Source: Stappia stellulata DSM 5886 (GTDB lineage Bacteria; Pseudomonadota; Alphaproteobacteria; Rhizobiales; Stappiaceae). Taken from it: 64,000 nucleotides of DNA. The stretch spans positions 62,001 through 126,000 of the forward strand of contig NZ_AUIM01000004.1 in NCBI RefSeq assembly GCF_000423705.1. The letters are read 5' to 3'. Within the stretch, counting starts at the first letter, position 1. Each line of letters opens with the position of its first letter. Positions 17,401 to 26,604 of the stretch are shown here, one piece after another. The notes beneath the pieces are model-generated. The model did no database searches, was not told the DNA's origin, and worked only from the letters and a program-made list of their open reading frames with translations. The position numbers were made by a program, and so were the translations under genes.

Positions 17401-17892
17401 GGAGCCGGCATGAACGCCTTTGTCACGAAGCCGGTGGACGGGGCCGAGTTGCGCCGGACGCTGGCGGAGGTTTTGGGAGGCGGCGCGGCGGGCCGCGAGC
17501 GCTGGGTTGCCGCGCTCTCCCCAAACGGCGATGCGGCGCCCGATGCCCTGATCGACGAGGCCAAGCTCAGGCAGCTTGACCAGGATCTGCCGGAAGACAT
17601 GCGCGACAGCATCTATGCAAGATGCGCGATTGACCTCCGGGGCCAGGCGAACCGTCTCGAAACGACCGGGGACGCCGCGACGACGGCTGCGGCAAGTCAC
17701 GTGATCGGATCGCTCGCCGCGACCTTCGGGGCGAACGGCGTTGCCGCGAACGCTGTTTCCCTGGAACGTGCCGCGGCTGGAAATCCGGCTGGTCAGGACT
17801 TCCGCTCCAGCGTAGAGGTTCTCGTCCGCGAAGCCCGCGCGCTGGCCGATGTCCTTGACGAGCGGCGGCAAGCCGCCGGGTCGGACGGGTGA
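14419..17892 (+). CDS. hybrid sensor histidine kinase with periplasmic CXXCH motif, PAS domains, receiver and Hpt-like tail
   Basis: A membrane two-component phosphorelay kinase, 1157 residues from ATG 14419 (GGAG 11 bases upstream). Order: TM1 about 12-33; a periplasmic domain of about 160 residues with C149-L-A-C152-H153, a c-type haem attachment motif; TM2 about 194-214; coiled coil; PAS about 253-368, PAS 375-500, PAS 502-624; HisKA with H655 (MMSHEIRTPLN); HATPase about 755-870 (VEDTGVGI, GLGLAIS); receiver about 901-1020 with D951 (LMDVSMPEMDG); and a helical tail with H1094 (SHVIGSLAATFGA) like an Hpt domain but lacking the usual Lys. No separate response regulator is adjacent, so it is an orphan. 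Haem-based redox or gas sensing is inference from the motif; related sensors carry a DUF3365/Tll0287-like haem domain. Confidence 0.92.
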   Translation: MPSASPGQRLRAGVLIVGVLALCASAVFVVVDHMRADYVNEAIQVLEAQADLVERHGLYHSVVRSQGESMPSRPGRAGSDRDAQSADIDMSLSIVPPNGALDPSDPIDFAFDARIALFDESRSMHAQSMTREDGIDLLVALPLVHDRQCLACHSPDGMAANQPPGMDWQQDSAGAMLIASARIDAHTLRAEDTIELSAVATALSSLFLLGILLNRQRQKNQMARFMAAAAQAEVRRLEDLAAARTQARERDARLAAVIESIGEGVLIYDTAGWIESANPAAVRMFGKDGRSLVGRSVVSLFGSSVADGPVASHLFPSPPRLETPNPTVEFDGLALDGDSIPVEVAVNSVQTDDARLYVAVVRDIARRKETERQLREAQDRLRGAIEALPDAFVLYDADDRLVVCNQRYRDLYALSADVITHGLRFEEMLRHGVALGQYADALDDPEGWIADRLRLHRSPPARPIEQHLGDGRWLRVFERRMPDGQTVGFRIDITELKRREEALRQSEGQLRAVVGGALDAIIVINAEDHILEFNPAAERMFGYVRSDIVGVAAGGLLVPERHRAAYDEQIRTILETPPSETEGKRVQARALTRDGDELLMEVGFNSVQGENGPVIIAFMRDITEERSKTLALEEARLQAEEADRAKSDFLAMMSHEIRTPLNAVLGLLDLLLHTPLQPDQKNHIETARDAALALLQILNDILDFSRLEARRLAFFDAPFDPGTLVEAVRALFAARAAEKGLFLDVTIGPDVPEALVGDAGRIRQVLINLVANAVKFTQHGSVSVTFRLRHAIVGGAATRVPILIEVEDTGVGIDKKDPKKVFSRFVTSREGSGTRSEGVGLGLAISLELVEGMGGTLSLEPREGGGSRFLVGLDLARADRSQVDDGETEQRAPDFRVLHGAMILLAEDNATNRMMAGSLLDRWGCRYRTAETGEEVLSQLARDDFDAVLMDVSMPEMDGIEATRRIRAGAVAQADIPIVALTAHALVEERDKALGAGMNAFVTKPVDGAELRRTLAEVLGGGAAGRERWVAALSPNGDAAPDALIDEAKLRQLDQDLPEDMRDSIYARCAIDLRGQANRLETTGDAATTAAASHVIGSLAATFGANGVAANAVSLERAAAGNPAGQDFRSSVEVLVREARALADVLDERRQAAGSDG

Positions 17893-18006
17893 CCGGCGGA
17901 GCCGTTTTGTCCGGATTGGCGTGTTTTTTCGAATTGGGTCTTGGACTTGTCAAGATTGCGTGATCGACTTGAGACTTTGGTGCCGTTGTCCCCGGGAGTA
18001 AGAGAA

Positions 18007-21000
18007 ATGTTGAAACGTCGCATGCATGCAGGACGCGAATCCCGGCTTGTCCGGTCGCTCGCCGTTCTGGTGGTGGCGGGGACCGCATTCCTGGGCGGCT
18101 CGGTCGATGCGTCCGCAACGGATCGCCGCATCGTCACGGTGGACGAGGCGGATTACTTCGGCGCCGATTACCGGACGCTCAAGGAGGTCGACCTGGACGC
18201 CTGCAAGGCGGCCTGCGTCGACGACCTTCAGTGCAAGGCTTTCACCTTCAACACCTCGGCCGGCTGGTGTTTCCTGAAATCCGGCGTTGGCAGTCTTCAA
18301 TCCTTCTCCGGGGCGGTTGCGGGGCGTGTCGTTGTGGTTCAGGCGCGTGATGAGGACCTCACGCAGGAACGTGCAAGCGAACTGTCCTTCTTGCCCCGCA
18401 CGCTGCTGGACACCGCCGCAAGTTTCGCCCGACAGTTGCCCCGGGTGTACCGGGCAGGCGAGGGCGATGTGTCCGTGCAGGCCCGCGCGGCCCGGGAAGC
18501 CCTGTCGCGGGGCGCGGCGGAAGAGGCCCAGGCGGAGTTCGCACGCGCCCTGGTGCTTGCCCCCGAACGCCATGATCTGTGGATCGGGCTGTCGGACAGC
18601 CTTTTGCAACAGGAGCCGGACGACTGGCAGCAGCGCAACCAGGTGCGCGAAGACGGCACCTCGGCCACCATCAATGCCTATCTCGCTTCGGTGGACCCGC
18701 TCGGGCAGGCGGCCGCCCTCGAACGACTTGGCAGTTCGCTGATCAAGCGGCAGCTCTACAAGCCGGCGATCAAGGCGTGGCGGGCGGCGCTTGCCCTTGA
18801 GGACCAACCCGGATTGCGCAAACGCTACGAGGATCTGGTCGCGGAACACGGCTTTCGCATTCTCGATCATCAGGTCGATGCCGATTCCGCAGCGCCGCGT
18901 ATCTGCGTGGTCTTTTCCGACAAGCTTCAGCGCAGCGCCGACATGGAGCCTTTCGTGCGCGTGACCGGGGCCGGCCCGTTCTCGGTCGAGAGCGACGAAG
19001 CGCAGATCTGCATCGACGGCGTGCGTCACGGCGAACGCTATTCCGTGCTGGTGCGCCAGGGCGTTCCCGCAGCCGATGGCGAGACGCTGGAAAAGTCCGC
19101 GTCGATCAATGCCTATGTGCGCGATCGCAGTCCCTCCGTACGCTTCCTCGGGCGTGCCTATGTGCTGCCGGCCGGCGAGGGGGCGACCATCCCCATCGTG
19201 TCGGTGAACACATCGACGGTCGAGGCCGAGATATACCGGATCGGCGAGCGTGGGCTTGCGTCGGCCCTGCGTGACAAACGGGTGCTGTCGCAGCTCGATC
19301 CGCGTCGCGCCGAGGAATTGCGGGATGAATACGGCGAACAGGTCTGGAAAGGCGAGATCGAGACGCGCGATCCGCTCAACGAGGATGTAACGACCGCAAT
19401 CCCGGTCGCCGATCTCGGACTTGAGATGGCGCCCGGTATCTATGCGATGGTGGCGCGTGCCGCCGACGACAAGACCAACGAATGGGGCCCGAGGGCCACG
19501 CAGTGGTTCCTCGTGTCGGACATCGGCATTACCGCCTATTCCGGTGCGGACGGGGTCACGGCGGTCGTGCGCGCGCTGTCCGACGCAACTGCGGTGTCGG
19601 GCGCTTCCGTGCGTCTCGTCGCGGTCAACAACGACGTTCTCGGCGAGGTTGAAAGCGATGCCGACGGCTTTGCGCGCTTCGCCCCCGGCCTGTCACGCGG
19701 TACGGGAGGTCTGGCGCCGGCGCTTGTCAGCGTCGAGACGCCGGACGGCGATTACGCCTTTCTCGATGTGACGTCTCCCGCCTTCGACCTGAGCGACCGC
19801 GGCGTTTCGGGCCGTGCCGCGCCCGGCCCGGTGGATGTCTTCGCCTGGCTCGATCGCGGTGTCTACCGGCCCGGCGAAACGGTGCATGCCGGAGCGATGG
19901 CACGTGACCGGACGGCGAATGCCCGGCCGGACCTTCCCCTGACCTTCATCTACGACCGCCCCGATGGGGTGGAACACGCCCGCGTCGTCGTGGCGGATGC
20001 CGGCGACGGCGGCCGGGCGCATGCGCTCGACCTCCCGGCCGGCGCACAGCAGGGCAGCTGGAGCCTTCGAATTCATGCCGACCCGAAGGAGTCCCCCTTG
20101 GCGCAAACCTCGTTCCTGGTCGAGGATTTCCAGCCGGAACGGGTGGATTTCACGCCGCGAACGGACGCCGAGGCCTTCGATCCGCAGGATCCTCCGAGCG
20201 TTTCCATCGAGGCCCGCTTTCTTTACGGCGCTCCGGCCTCCGGTCAGCGGCTTGAAGGCGAGGTGATCCTCACGCCGACCCGTGAGATGCCCGGTCGTGC
20301 GGGGTATACCTTCGGGCTCGCGGACGAACAGATCTACCCCGATCGCGCCAGCCTTCCCGACGGCCTGGAGACGGACGGCGAAGGGCGGGTGCAATTCGTG
20401 CCCGCGCTTCCCGACCTGCAGGCAACGACTGCCGGATACCGCGCCCGCATCGTGACGCGGCTGGTGGAGGCCGGCGGGCGGTTCGTCGAGCGGAACCTGG
20501 AACTGCCGGTGTTGGCCGACGGTCCGCGCATTGGCGTCAAACCGGCCTTCGACGGCGGCGTGGAGGAAGGCGGTCCGGCCGAATTCGATATCCTGACCGT
20601 CGCCGCCTCCGGCGAGCGCATGGCGGCTGAGGGCGTGAGCTGGAGCCTGTCGAAACTCGACACCCGCTATCAGTGGTATCGCTCCGACAGCCGCTGGTCC
20701 TACGAGCCGGTGACCACATCGCGGCGGGTTGAGAGCGGCACGCTGGATATCGACGCAGATGCGCCGGCGCGTCTGTCCGTTCCGGTCGACTGGGGGCGCT
20801 ACCGGCTGGAGGTTTCCGGGCCGGACATGGCGACCAGTGTGGAATTCAACGCCGGATGGTACGTGTCGTCGGCCTCGTCCCAGACACCCGATGTACTTGA
20901 GGTCGGCCTCGACAAGGACGCCTACCGGGTCGGCGAGACGGCCACCTTGCGCATGACGCCGAGGGCCGATGGCATCGCGCTTGTCTCCGTCATGTCGGAC

Positions 21001-23511
21001 CGGCTTCTCGAGAGCCGTGCGATCCCGGTTACGGCCGGCGAGAGCGCGGTGACATTCGAGGTTACGGACGACTGGGGCAGCGGGGCCTATGTCACGGCCA
21101 CGCTGTTGCAGCCGATGGATCTGAAGGAAAACCGCATGCCCTCGCGCGCGCTGGGGCTGCAATGGCTGACGGTCGACCCGGGCGCCCGCCGGCATCGGGT
21201 GACGCTTGAGGCGCCGGAGCGAATTCGGCCGCGGTCGACCCTCGACGTCTCGGTGCAGGTGTCCGGCCAGAACGACGGACAGCCTGCCTATCTGACGATT
21301 GCCGCCGTCGATGTGGGGATCCTCAACCTTACCCGCTTCGAAGCGCCCGAACCGTCGAAATGGTACTTCGGCCAGCGCCGTCTGGGGGTCGACATCCGCG
21401 ACTTCTACGGCCAGCTGATCGACCGGACGGCGGGCGAGCGCGGCCGCGTGCGTTCCGGCGGCGACGGCATGGGACTGAACCTTGCCGCTCCGCCGCCGCA
21501 GGAAGCGCCGGTCGCGTTGTTCTCCGGAGTGGTGGAAACCGATGGCGATGGGCGCGCAAGCGTGTCCTTCGACGTTCCCGACTTCAACGGTACGCTCAAG
21601 CTGATGGCGGTCGCATGGAGCGCGGGCGGCGTCGGCGAAGCGACACGCGACGTCACCGTGCGCGATCCGCTGGTCATGACCGCGACGCTGCCGCGTTTTC
21701 TCGCGCCAGGCGATGAATCGCGCCTGCTTGTCGAGATCGATAATGTCGAGGGCGCGGCGGGAGACTATGAGGTCACCGCGGATATCACCGGACCGGTTGC
21801 GACGGATCTCGGCGCGAACCGCCGGAAGTTGCGTCTGGACGCTGGTGAACGCAGCAGCCTTCGGGTGCCCATCCGTGCCGGCGATCAGCCCGGAGACGCA
21901 ACGCTGGTGCTTCGCCTCAGCGGTCCCGACGGTCCGGTCGGCGAGAAGACGCTGTCGCTCGGTGTGCGGGACACGACGCCCCCGGTCACGCGCCGCTCCT
22001 ATGTGACGCTTGCACCCGGCGGCAGCCTCTCGCTCGATGCCGGCACCTTCGCCGGTCTTCAGCCGCGCACGACGCGGGTGAGCGTCGCCGACGGCGGACT
22101 CGCGCGCATCAATGTGCCGGGCCTGCTGGCCGCGCTTGACCGCTATCCCTACGGCTGCACCGAACAGACCGCGTCGCGGGCGCTTCCGTTGCTCTATGTC
22201 AACGAAATGGCGATCGCTGCCGGTCTCGACGCCGATGCGGATGTGCGCGAACGCGTCCAGACGGCGATCACCCGTGTGCTGGGCAACCAGGGGGCGAACG
22301 GCTCCTTCGGTCTGTGGAACAGCTATGGCGGCAACGACACCTGGCTGGACGCCTATGTGACCGATTTCCTGCTGCGGGCGCGAGAGCGCAATCACGATGT
22401 GCCCGAGCGGTCGCTGGAAACCGCCCTCGACAATCTCGAAAACAGGGTTGCCTATGCCTCCGACTTCCAGGACGGAGGCGAAGGGGTCGCCTATGCGCTT
22501 TATGTGCTGGCGCGGGCGAGCCGCGCCTCGCTCGGCGACCTTCGCTACTATGCCGATGTGAAGCTGGATGCCTTCGGCTCCTCGCTTGCCAAGGCGCAGA
22601 TCGGTGCGGCGCTCGCGCTTTATGGCGAGACAACCCGGGCGCGTCTTGCCTTTGACGCGGCCATGGGCGTGATGCAACAGGCGGATTCCATCCGCTACCG
22701 CGACGACTATGGAACGACGCTGCGCGATGCGGCGGGCGTTCTTGCCTATGCGACCCGTGCCAGCCTCGAGGGGATCGACACACAGGCGCTTGCACGCCAG
22801 GTCGGTGACCGCCAGGACGCGGCCACGGCGCTTTCCACCCAGGACATGGCCTGGCTGCTGCTTGCCGGCCATGAGCTCAGGGAAACAGCGGCGCAAACGC
22901 CCTTCGCCCTGAACGGCAATGCGGTCAGCGGCGCGCTGGCGAGCCGCTTCGACGGTGCCGATCTGCTCGCCGATCCGGTGTCGGTCGTGAACCGGGGCGA
23001 TGCACCGCAGGATGTCGTTGTCACGGTGAGCGGCAAGCCGGTGACCCCGGAAGCCGCCGGAAGCTCCGGCTACACGATCACCCGCGACTATTTCGACCTC
23101 GACGGAAACCCGGTCGATCCCGCCGCGGTCGCCGTGAACACGCGCATGGCGGTGGTCCTCACCGTCACCCGCGAGCGGCCGGGCCGCGGACGGGTGATGG
23201 TGGTCGACCGCCTGCCGGCGGGCCTGACCATCGACAATCCCCGACTGGTGCGCTCAGGCGATGTCGGCGCGCTCGACTGGTTCGACAGCGTCGACACGGC
23301 CGAACACGTGGAATTCCGCGACGACCGCTTCGTCGTTGCGGTGGACGAGACGCGGCTGAACGGCGACAGCTACACCTTCGCCTATCTTGCCCGCGCCTCG
23401 GTGCCGGGCCGCTTCGCGCTGCCGCCGGCAACGGTGGAGGACATGTACCGGCCGGACATGAACGGACGCACGGGGGCCGGGCGGTTCGAGGTGCTGGGTC
23501 CCAGGCAGTAG
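18007..23511 (+). CDS. bacterial alpha-2-macroglobulin with N-terminal PAN/Apple domain
   Basis: A large periplasmic protease trap, 1834 residues from ATG 18007 (GGGAG upstream). Sec signal peptide about 1-37 (GGSVDASA). A PAN/Apple-like domain follows, about 40-108, with four or more cysteines (LDACKAACVDDLQCKAF, WCFLK), then a helical repeat-like stretch. A long series of macroglobulin beta-domains follows, and the thioester site YGCTEQ has C1384 and Q1387 intact. The C-terminal domains end near LPPATVEDMYRPD. The thioester would covalently trap proteases after bait cleavage. There is no lipobox. It lies nine bases before pbpC, the classical partner that repairs peptidoglycan after outer-membrane damage. 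Preceded by the hybrid kinase 114 bp upstream. Confidence 0.95.
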   Translation: MLKRRMHAGRESRLVRSLAVLVVAGTAFLGGSVDASATDRRIVTVDEADYFGADYRTLKEVDLDACKAACVDDLQCKAFTFNTSAGWCFLKSGVGSLQSFSGAVAGRVVVVQARDEDLTQERASELSFLPRTLLDTAASFARQLPRVYRAGEGDVSVQARAAREALSRGAAEEAQAEFARALVLAPERHDLWIGLSDSLLQQEPDDWQQRNQVREDGTSATINAYLASVDPLGQAAALERLGSSLIKRQLYKPAIKAWRAALALEDQPGLRKRYEDLVAEHGFRILDHQVDADSAAPRICVVFSDKLQRSADMEPFVRVTGAGPFSVESDEAQICIDGVRHGERYSVLVRQGVPAADGETLEKSASINAYVRDRSPSVRFLGRAYVLPAGEGATIPIVSVNTSTVEAEIYRIGERGLASALRDKRVLSQLDPRRAEELRDEYGEQVWKGEIETRDPLNEDVTTAIPVADLGLEMAPGIYAMVARAADDKTNEWGPRATQWFLVSDIGITAYSGADGVTAVVRALSDATAVSGASVRLVAVNNDVLGEVESDADGFARFAPGLSRGTGGLAPALVSVETPDGDYAFLDVTSPAFDLSDRGVSGRAAPGPVDVFAWLDRGVYRPGETVHAGAMARDRTANARPDLPLTFIYDRPDGVEHARVVVADAGDGGRAHALDLPAGAQQGSWSLRIHADPKESPLAQTSFLVEDFQPERVDFTPRTDAEAFDPQDPPSVSIEARFLYGAPASGQRLEGEVILTPTREMPGRAGYTFGLADEQIYPDRASLPDGLETDGEGRVQFVPALPDLQATTAGYRARIVTRLVEAGGRFVERNLELPVLADGPRIGVKPAFDGGVEEGGPAEFDILTVAASGERMAAEGVSWSLSKLDTRYQWYRSDSRWSYEPVTTSRRVESGTLDIDADAPARLSVPVDWGRYRLEVSGPDMATSVEFNAGWYVSSASSQTPDVLEVGLDKDAYRVGETATLRMTPRADGIALVSVMSDRLLESRAIPVTAGESAVTFEVTDDWGSGAYVTATLLQPMDLKENRMPSRALGLQWLTVDPGARRHRVTLEAPERIRPRSTLDVSVQVSGQNDGQPAYLTIAAVDVGILNLTRFEAPEPSKWYFGQRRLGVDIRDFYGQLIDRTAGERGRVRSGGDGMGLNLAAPPPQEAPVALFSGVVETDGDGRASVSFDVPDFNGTLKLMAVAWSAGGVGEATRDVTVRDPLVMTATLPRFLAPGDESRLLVEIDNVEGAAGDYEVTADITGPVATDLGANRRKLRLDAGERSSLRVPIRAGDQPGDATLVLRLSGPDGPVGEKTLSLGVRDTTPPVTRRSYVTLAPGGSLSLDAGTFAGLQPRTTRVSVADGGLARINVPGLLAALDRYPYGCTEQTASRALPLLYVNEMAIAAGLDADADVRERVQTAITRVLGNQGANGSFGLWNSYGGNDTWLDAYVTDFLLRARERNHDVPERSLETALDNLENRVAYASDFQDGGEGVAYALYVLARASRASLGDLRYYADVKLDAFGSSLAKAQIGAALALYGETTRARLAFDAAMGVMQQADSIRYRDDYGTTLRDAAGVLAYATRASLEGIDTQALARQVGDRQDAATALSTQDMAWLLLAGHELRETAAQTPFALNGNAVSGALASRFDGADLLADPVSVVNRGDAPQDVVVTVSGKPVTPEAAGSSGYTITRDYFDLDGNPVDPAAVAVNTRMAVVLTVTRERPGRGRVMVVDRLPAGLTIDNPRLVRSGDVGALDWFDSVDTAEHVEFRDDRFVVAVDETRLNGDSYTFAYLARASVPGRFALPPATVEDMYRPDMNGRTGAGRFEVLGPRQ

Positions 23512-23520
23512 CGGTCAACG

Positions 23521-25671
23521 ATGAAACCGCAAACGCAGCGCCGGCGCCCGACGGGCGGACGAGGCTTTCGCCGGCTGGCAAGATGGGCCGCCGCAGGGGC
23601 GGCGGCCGTGCTGGTCGGCGGGGTGGCGCTTGCCGTCTTGCTGGTCGCCCAGGTTGCCTCCGTTCCGCCGGTGCGGACCATGGCTCCGGTTGCCGTCTCG
23701 AAAGCGGTGCTGGCGCGCGACGGTGCCTTGCTGCGGGCCTTCCAGACGCCGGATGACCGCTGGCGGCTTCCCGTTTCGCTGGACGATGTGGACCCGCTCT
23801 ACATCCGCATGTTGCTGGCCTATGAGGACCGGCGGTTTCATGCGCATGCCGGGGTCGATCCGCGCGCGGTTCTTCGCGCCGGCGCGCAGTCGCTTGCGGC
23901 CGGCCGGATCGTGTCGGGGGCCTCGACGCTGACGATGCAGACCGCGCGTCTGACGATGGAGCGCTCGACGCGTGGCCTCGCATCGAAATGGCGGCAGATC
24001 GTTCTGGCGCTGGCGCTGGAGCGCGACCTCACCAAGGACGAAATCCTTGGCCTTTATCTGCTGCGCGCGCCTTTCGGCGGCAACATCGAAGGGGTTCGGG
24101 CCGCGACGCTCGCCTGGTTCGGCAAGGAGCCGTCGCGGTTGACCCCGGCGGAGGCCGCGCTGCTGGTGGCGCTGCCGCAAGCGCCGGAACTGCGCCGCCC
24201 CGACCGGTTTCCAGAAGCCGCGCGCGAGGCGCGCGCCCGCGTCCTCGCGGTGATGGAAGCGCGCGCCGTGTTGAGCGCCGACCAGGTCGCTGCCGCGTCG
24301 CGCGAGCCGGTGCCGACGCTGCGCCGGGAGGTTCCACGCCTTGCCGCGCACGCGGCACGCGATGCCATTTCCGCGCGGGACGCCGGCCCCGAGGTCCGGT
24401 TGACCATCGACGCGGACCTGCAGGCGCGAATGGAGCAGCTTGCAAAGGCCCGCGCACGGCGTCTGGGGCCGCATGTTTCCGTGGCCGTGATCGTCGCCGA
24501 TCACCGGAGCGGCGAGGTTCTCGCCCATGTCGGATCGCCCGACCTTCTCGACGAGCCCCGGCGCGGGCATGTCGACATGACACGGGCCATCCGGTCGCCC
24601 GGTTCGACGCTCAAGCCGCTTATCTACGGACTGGCCTTCGAGCAGGGGATCGCCCACCCCGACAGCCTGATCGACGACCGGCCGGCCACGCTCGGCGGCT
24701 ACAGTCCGACCAATTTCGACCTCTCGTTCCAGGGAACGGTCCGGGTACGCGACGCGCTCCAGGCCTCGCTGAACGTTCCGGCCGTGGCGTTATTGGATGC
24801 GGTCGGGGTTTCCCGTTTCGTCGCCCGATTGCGCCGCGCCGGCGCCAACCCGAGGTTTTCGGGCGATGTGGCGCCGGGCCTTGCCGTGGCGCTCGGCGGG
24901 TTCGGCCTGACCCTTTCGGACCTCGTCTCGCTCTATGCGGGGTTCGCCAACGCCGGCGCGCCGGTGGCGCTGCGGATCGCGCAAGGGGCGGGCGTGCCGC
25001 CCGTCGTCGGCGCGGCGGACACCCGGCGTGTCCTGTCGCGGACCGCCGCCTGGCGGATCGGCGAGATCCTGTCCGAGGTGCCCCCGCCGGCAAGCGCCCG
25101 GGGCGAGGGCGTCGCCTACAAGACCGGCACATCCTACGGCTACCGCGATGCCTGGGCGGTTGGATACGACGGCCGGCATGTCGTCGGCGTGTGGACGGGC
25201 CGTGCCGACGGCACGCCGGTGCCGGGCATGACGGGCTTCGACACCGCGGCGCCCGTCCTGTTCGAGGCCTTTCAGCGCATCGCCGCAAAGCGTATCCGGC
25301 TTGCGCCGCCGCCGCTCGCCGAACTGGCGGGTCGCGATCCCGTGCCGGCTCCGTTGCGCCATGCCCGCACCCGCGCCCGGCGTGGCGCAGAGAATGGCGC
25401 ATCCGCCGCGCCCGAGATCTTCTATCCCCCGGATGGCGCCGTCATCGAACTGGGGCTTGGCGACGCCGCGATGACCCGTGCCGCGATGCCGCTGGTGGTG
25501 AAGGCCCGGCGCGGGCGCGGTCCTTTCGTCTGGCTCGCCAATGGCGCCCCGGTCGCCAGCGGCGCGCACGCCCGCTCGCTGACGCTGACCCCGGACGGGC
25601 CCGGAACCTCGACGATCTCGGTGATCGACGCGGACGGGCGCTCGGCGCGCGTGACGGTGCACTTGCGCTAG
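23521..25671 (+). CDS. pbpC: penicillin-binding protein 1C (bifunctional glycosyltransferase/transpeptidase)
   Basis: An inner-membrane peptidoglycan synthase, 716 residues. N-terminal anchor about 28-50. Glycosyltransferase domain (family 51) with catalytic Glu in YEDRRF, GASTLTMQ and KWRQIVLALALE. Transpeptidase domain with S362-T-L-K365 (in SPGSTLKP), SLN, and K534-T-G-T. It ends in the beta-sandwich BiPBP C-terminal domain (IFYPPDGAVI onward), typical of PBP1C. ATG 23521 is nine bases after the macroglobulin stop, so the pair is an operon, as in many Proteobacteria. Its stop is only three bases from that of the convergent hydrolase gene, with no terminator between. Confidence 0.97.
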   Translation: MKPQTQRRRPTGGRGFRRLARWAAAGAAAVLVGGVALAVLLVAQVASVPPVRTMAPVAVSKAVLARDGALLRAFQTPDDRWRLPVSLDDVDPLYIRMLLAYEDRRFHAHAGVDPRAVLRAGAQSLAAGRIVSGASTLTMQTARLTMERSTRGLASKWRQIVLALALERDLTKDEILGLYLLRAPFGGNIEGVRAATLAWFGKEPSRLTPAEAALLVALPQAPELRRPDRFPEAAREARARVLAVMEARAVLSADQVAAASREPVPTLRREVPRLAAHAARDAISARDAGPEVRLTIDADLQARMEQLAKARARRLGPHVSVAVIVADHRSGEVLAHVGSPDLLDEPRRGHVDMTRAIRSPGSTLKPLIYGLAFEQGIAHPDSLIDDRPATLGGYSPTNFDLSFQGTVRVRDALQASLNVPAVALLDAVGVSRFVARLRRAGANPRFSGDVAPGLAVALGGFGLTLSDLVSLYAGFANAGAPVALRIAQGAGVPPVVGAADTRRVLSRTAAWRIGEILSEVPPPASARGEGVAYKTGTSYGYRDAWAVGYDGRHVVGVWTGRADGTPVPGMTGFDTAAPVLFEAFQRIAAKRIRLAPPPLAELAGRDPVPAPLRHARTRARRGAENGASAAPEIFYPPDGAVIELGLGDAAMTRAAMPLVVKARRGRGPFVWLANGAPVASGAHARSLTLTPDGPGTSTISVIDADGRSARVTVHLR

Positions 25672-25674
25672 CGG

Positions 25675-26604
25675 TCAGCCGGCGTCCTCGGCGCAGCGGC
25701 ACGCGAAGTCCAGAATCGCCCCCTGGGTTTCCCGGTCCCACAGAAGCGGAGCGTGGCCCTCGTCGTCCACGGTGAGAGCCTGCGCATCCGGGTGCCGGCG
25801 CAGCATTTCAGCAAGGGTTTTTTCGCTCAACAGGTCCGAATGGGCCCCCCTCAGCGCAAGAAGCGGCGTGGTCCGGATCGCGTCGAAGACCGGCCAGAAG
25901 TCCGGAAGCTCCGTTCCCGCGTCGAGATCCGCCACCGTGTTGCGCAGCGTCGCGTCATAGTCGAGACGCAGCCCGTCGGGGGTCTCCACGTACAACTGCC
26001 GCGCGAAGCGCTCCCAGCCGGCCGCGTCGAGGCCGGGAAACTGCGGCGCCAGCGTTTCGCGGAGCCGGGCGGCCGCGGACGGCCAGTCGGGCGCATCCAT
26101 CGTGTGGCCAATCGTCCCGGCGAGGCGATGCAGCCCGTTGCGTTCGATGGTCGGACCGATGTCGTTCAGCACGATGCCGGCAATCCGGTCTGACGCACGA
26201 AGGGCAAGCAGCATCGCATGCAGGCCGCCGCGCGAGGTGCCGATGACCACGGCGCGCGAGATCCCGAGCGCATCGAGGCCGCAGTCGATATCGTCGGCTT
26301 CGCGCTCGATGGAATAATTGCGCCAGTCGGCGTCGCGCTCCGACAGGCCGCGGCCCCGGTAGTCCATGGCGGTCACCTCGAAGCCGTCGACTGCGAGGGC
26401 TTCCGCCAGGTCGGTGAAATCGCGCCCGTTGCGCGACAGTCCGGCAAGGCAAACAACCTGCGGCAAAGGGGGGCGGGCGGAGAGCGGGCGCCATGTCGTC
26501 GCGCCAAGCCGCAACCCGTCAGCGCCAAGCCACGCGCGTCGCAGTGACGTGCATTCATTCGTCCCGGAAGTCGCCCCACGACCTGGTTGTGTTTTGTGCG
26601 CCAA
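25675..26604 (-). CDS. alpha/beta hydrolase fold protein
   Basis: A 309-residue soluble hydrolase. The oxyanion region is VVCLAGLSRNGRDF, the nucleophile elbow G-T-S124-R-G (VIGTSRGG), the acid probably lies in ALRGAHSDLL, and the catalytic His is in DDEGHAPLL. Substrate unknown; the sequence resembles ester or enol-lactone hydrolases. The open frame runs far upstream, but family similarity starts near GLRLG. I choose TTG 26604 (MAHKTQ), with a GGGGGAAAT ribosome site. Upstream it is divergent from dapA. Confidence 0.85.
   Translation of the reverse strand: MAHKTQPGRGATSGTNECTSLRRAWLGADGLRLGATTWRPLSARPPLPQVVCLAGLSRNGRDFTDLAEALAVDGFEVTAMDYRGRGLSERDADWRNYSIEREADDIDCGLDALGISRAVVIGTSRGGLHAMLLALRASDRIAGIVLNDIGPTIERNGLHRLAGTIGHTMDAPDWPSAAARLRETLAPQFPGLDAAGWERFARQLYVETPDGLRLDYDATLRNTVADLDAGTELPDFWPVFDAIRTTPLLALRGAHSDLLSEKTLAEMLRRHPDAQALTVDDEGHAPLLWDRETQGAILDFACRCAEDAG

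Noticed and set aside
14632-17871. 1079-codon minus-strand frame across the hybrid kinase
   Set aside because: Antisense shadow of a high-GC gene; no family resemblance, while the plus frame has complete kinase motifs.
19693-22896. 1067-codon minus-strand frame across the macroglobulin gene
   Set aside because: Antisense shadow; His/Arg-rich composition typical of complementary frames, and the plus frame contains the thioester site.
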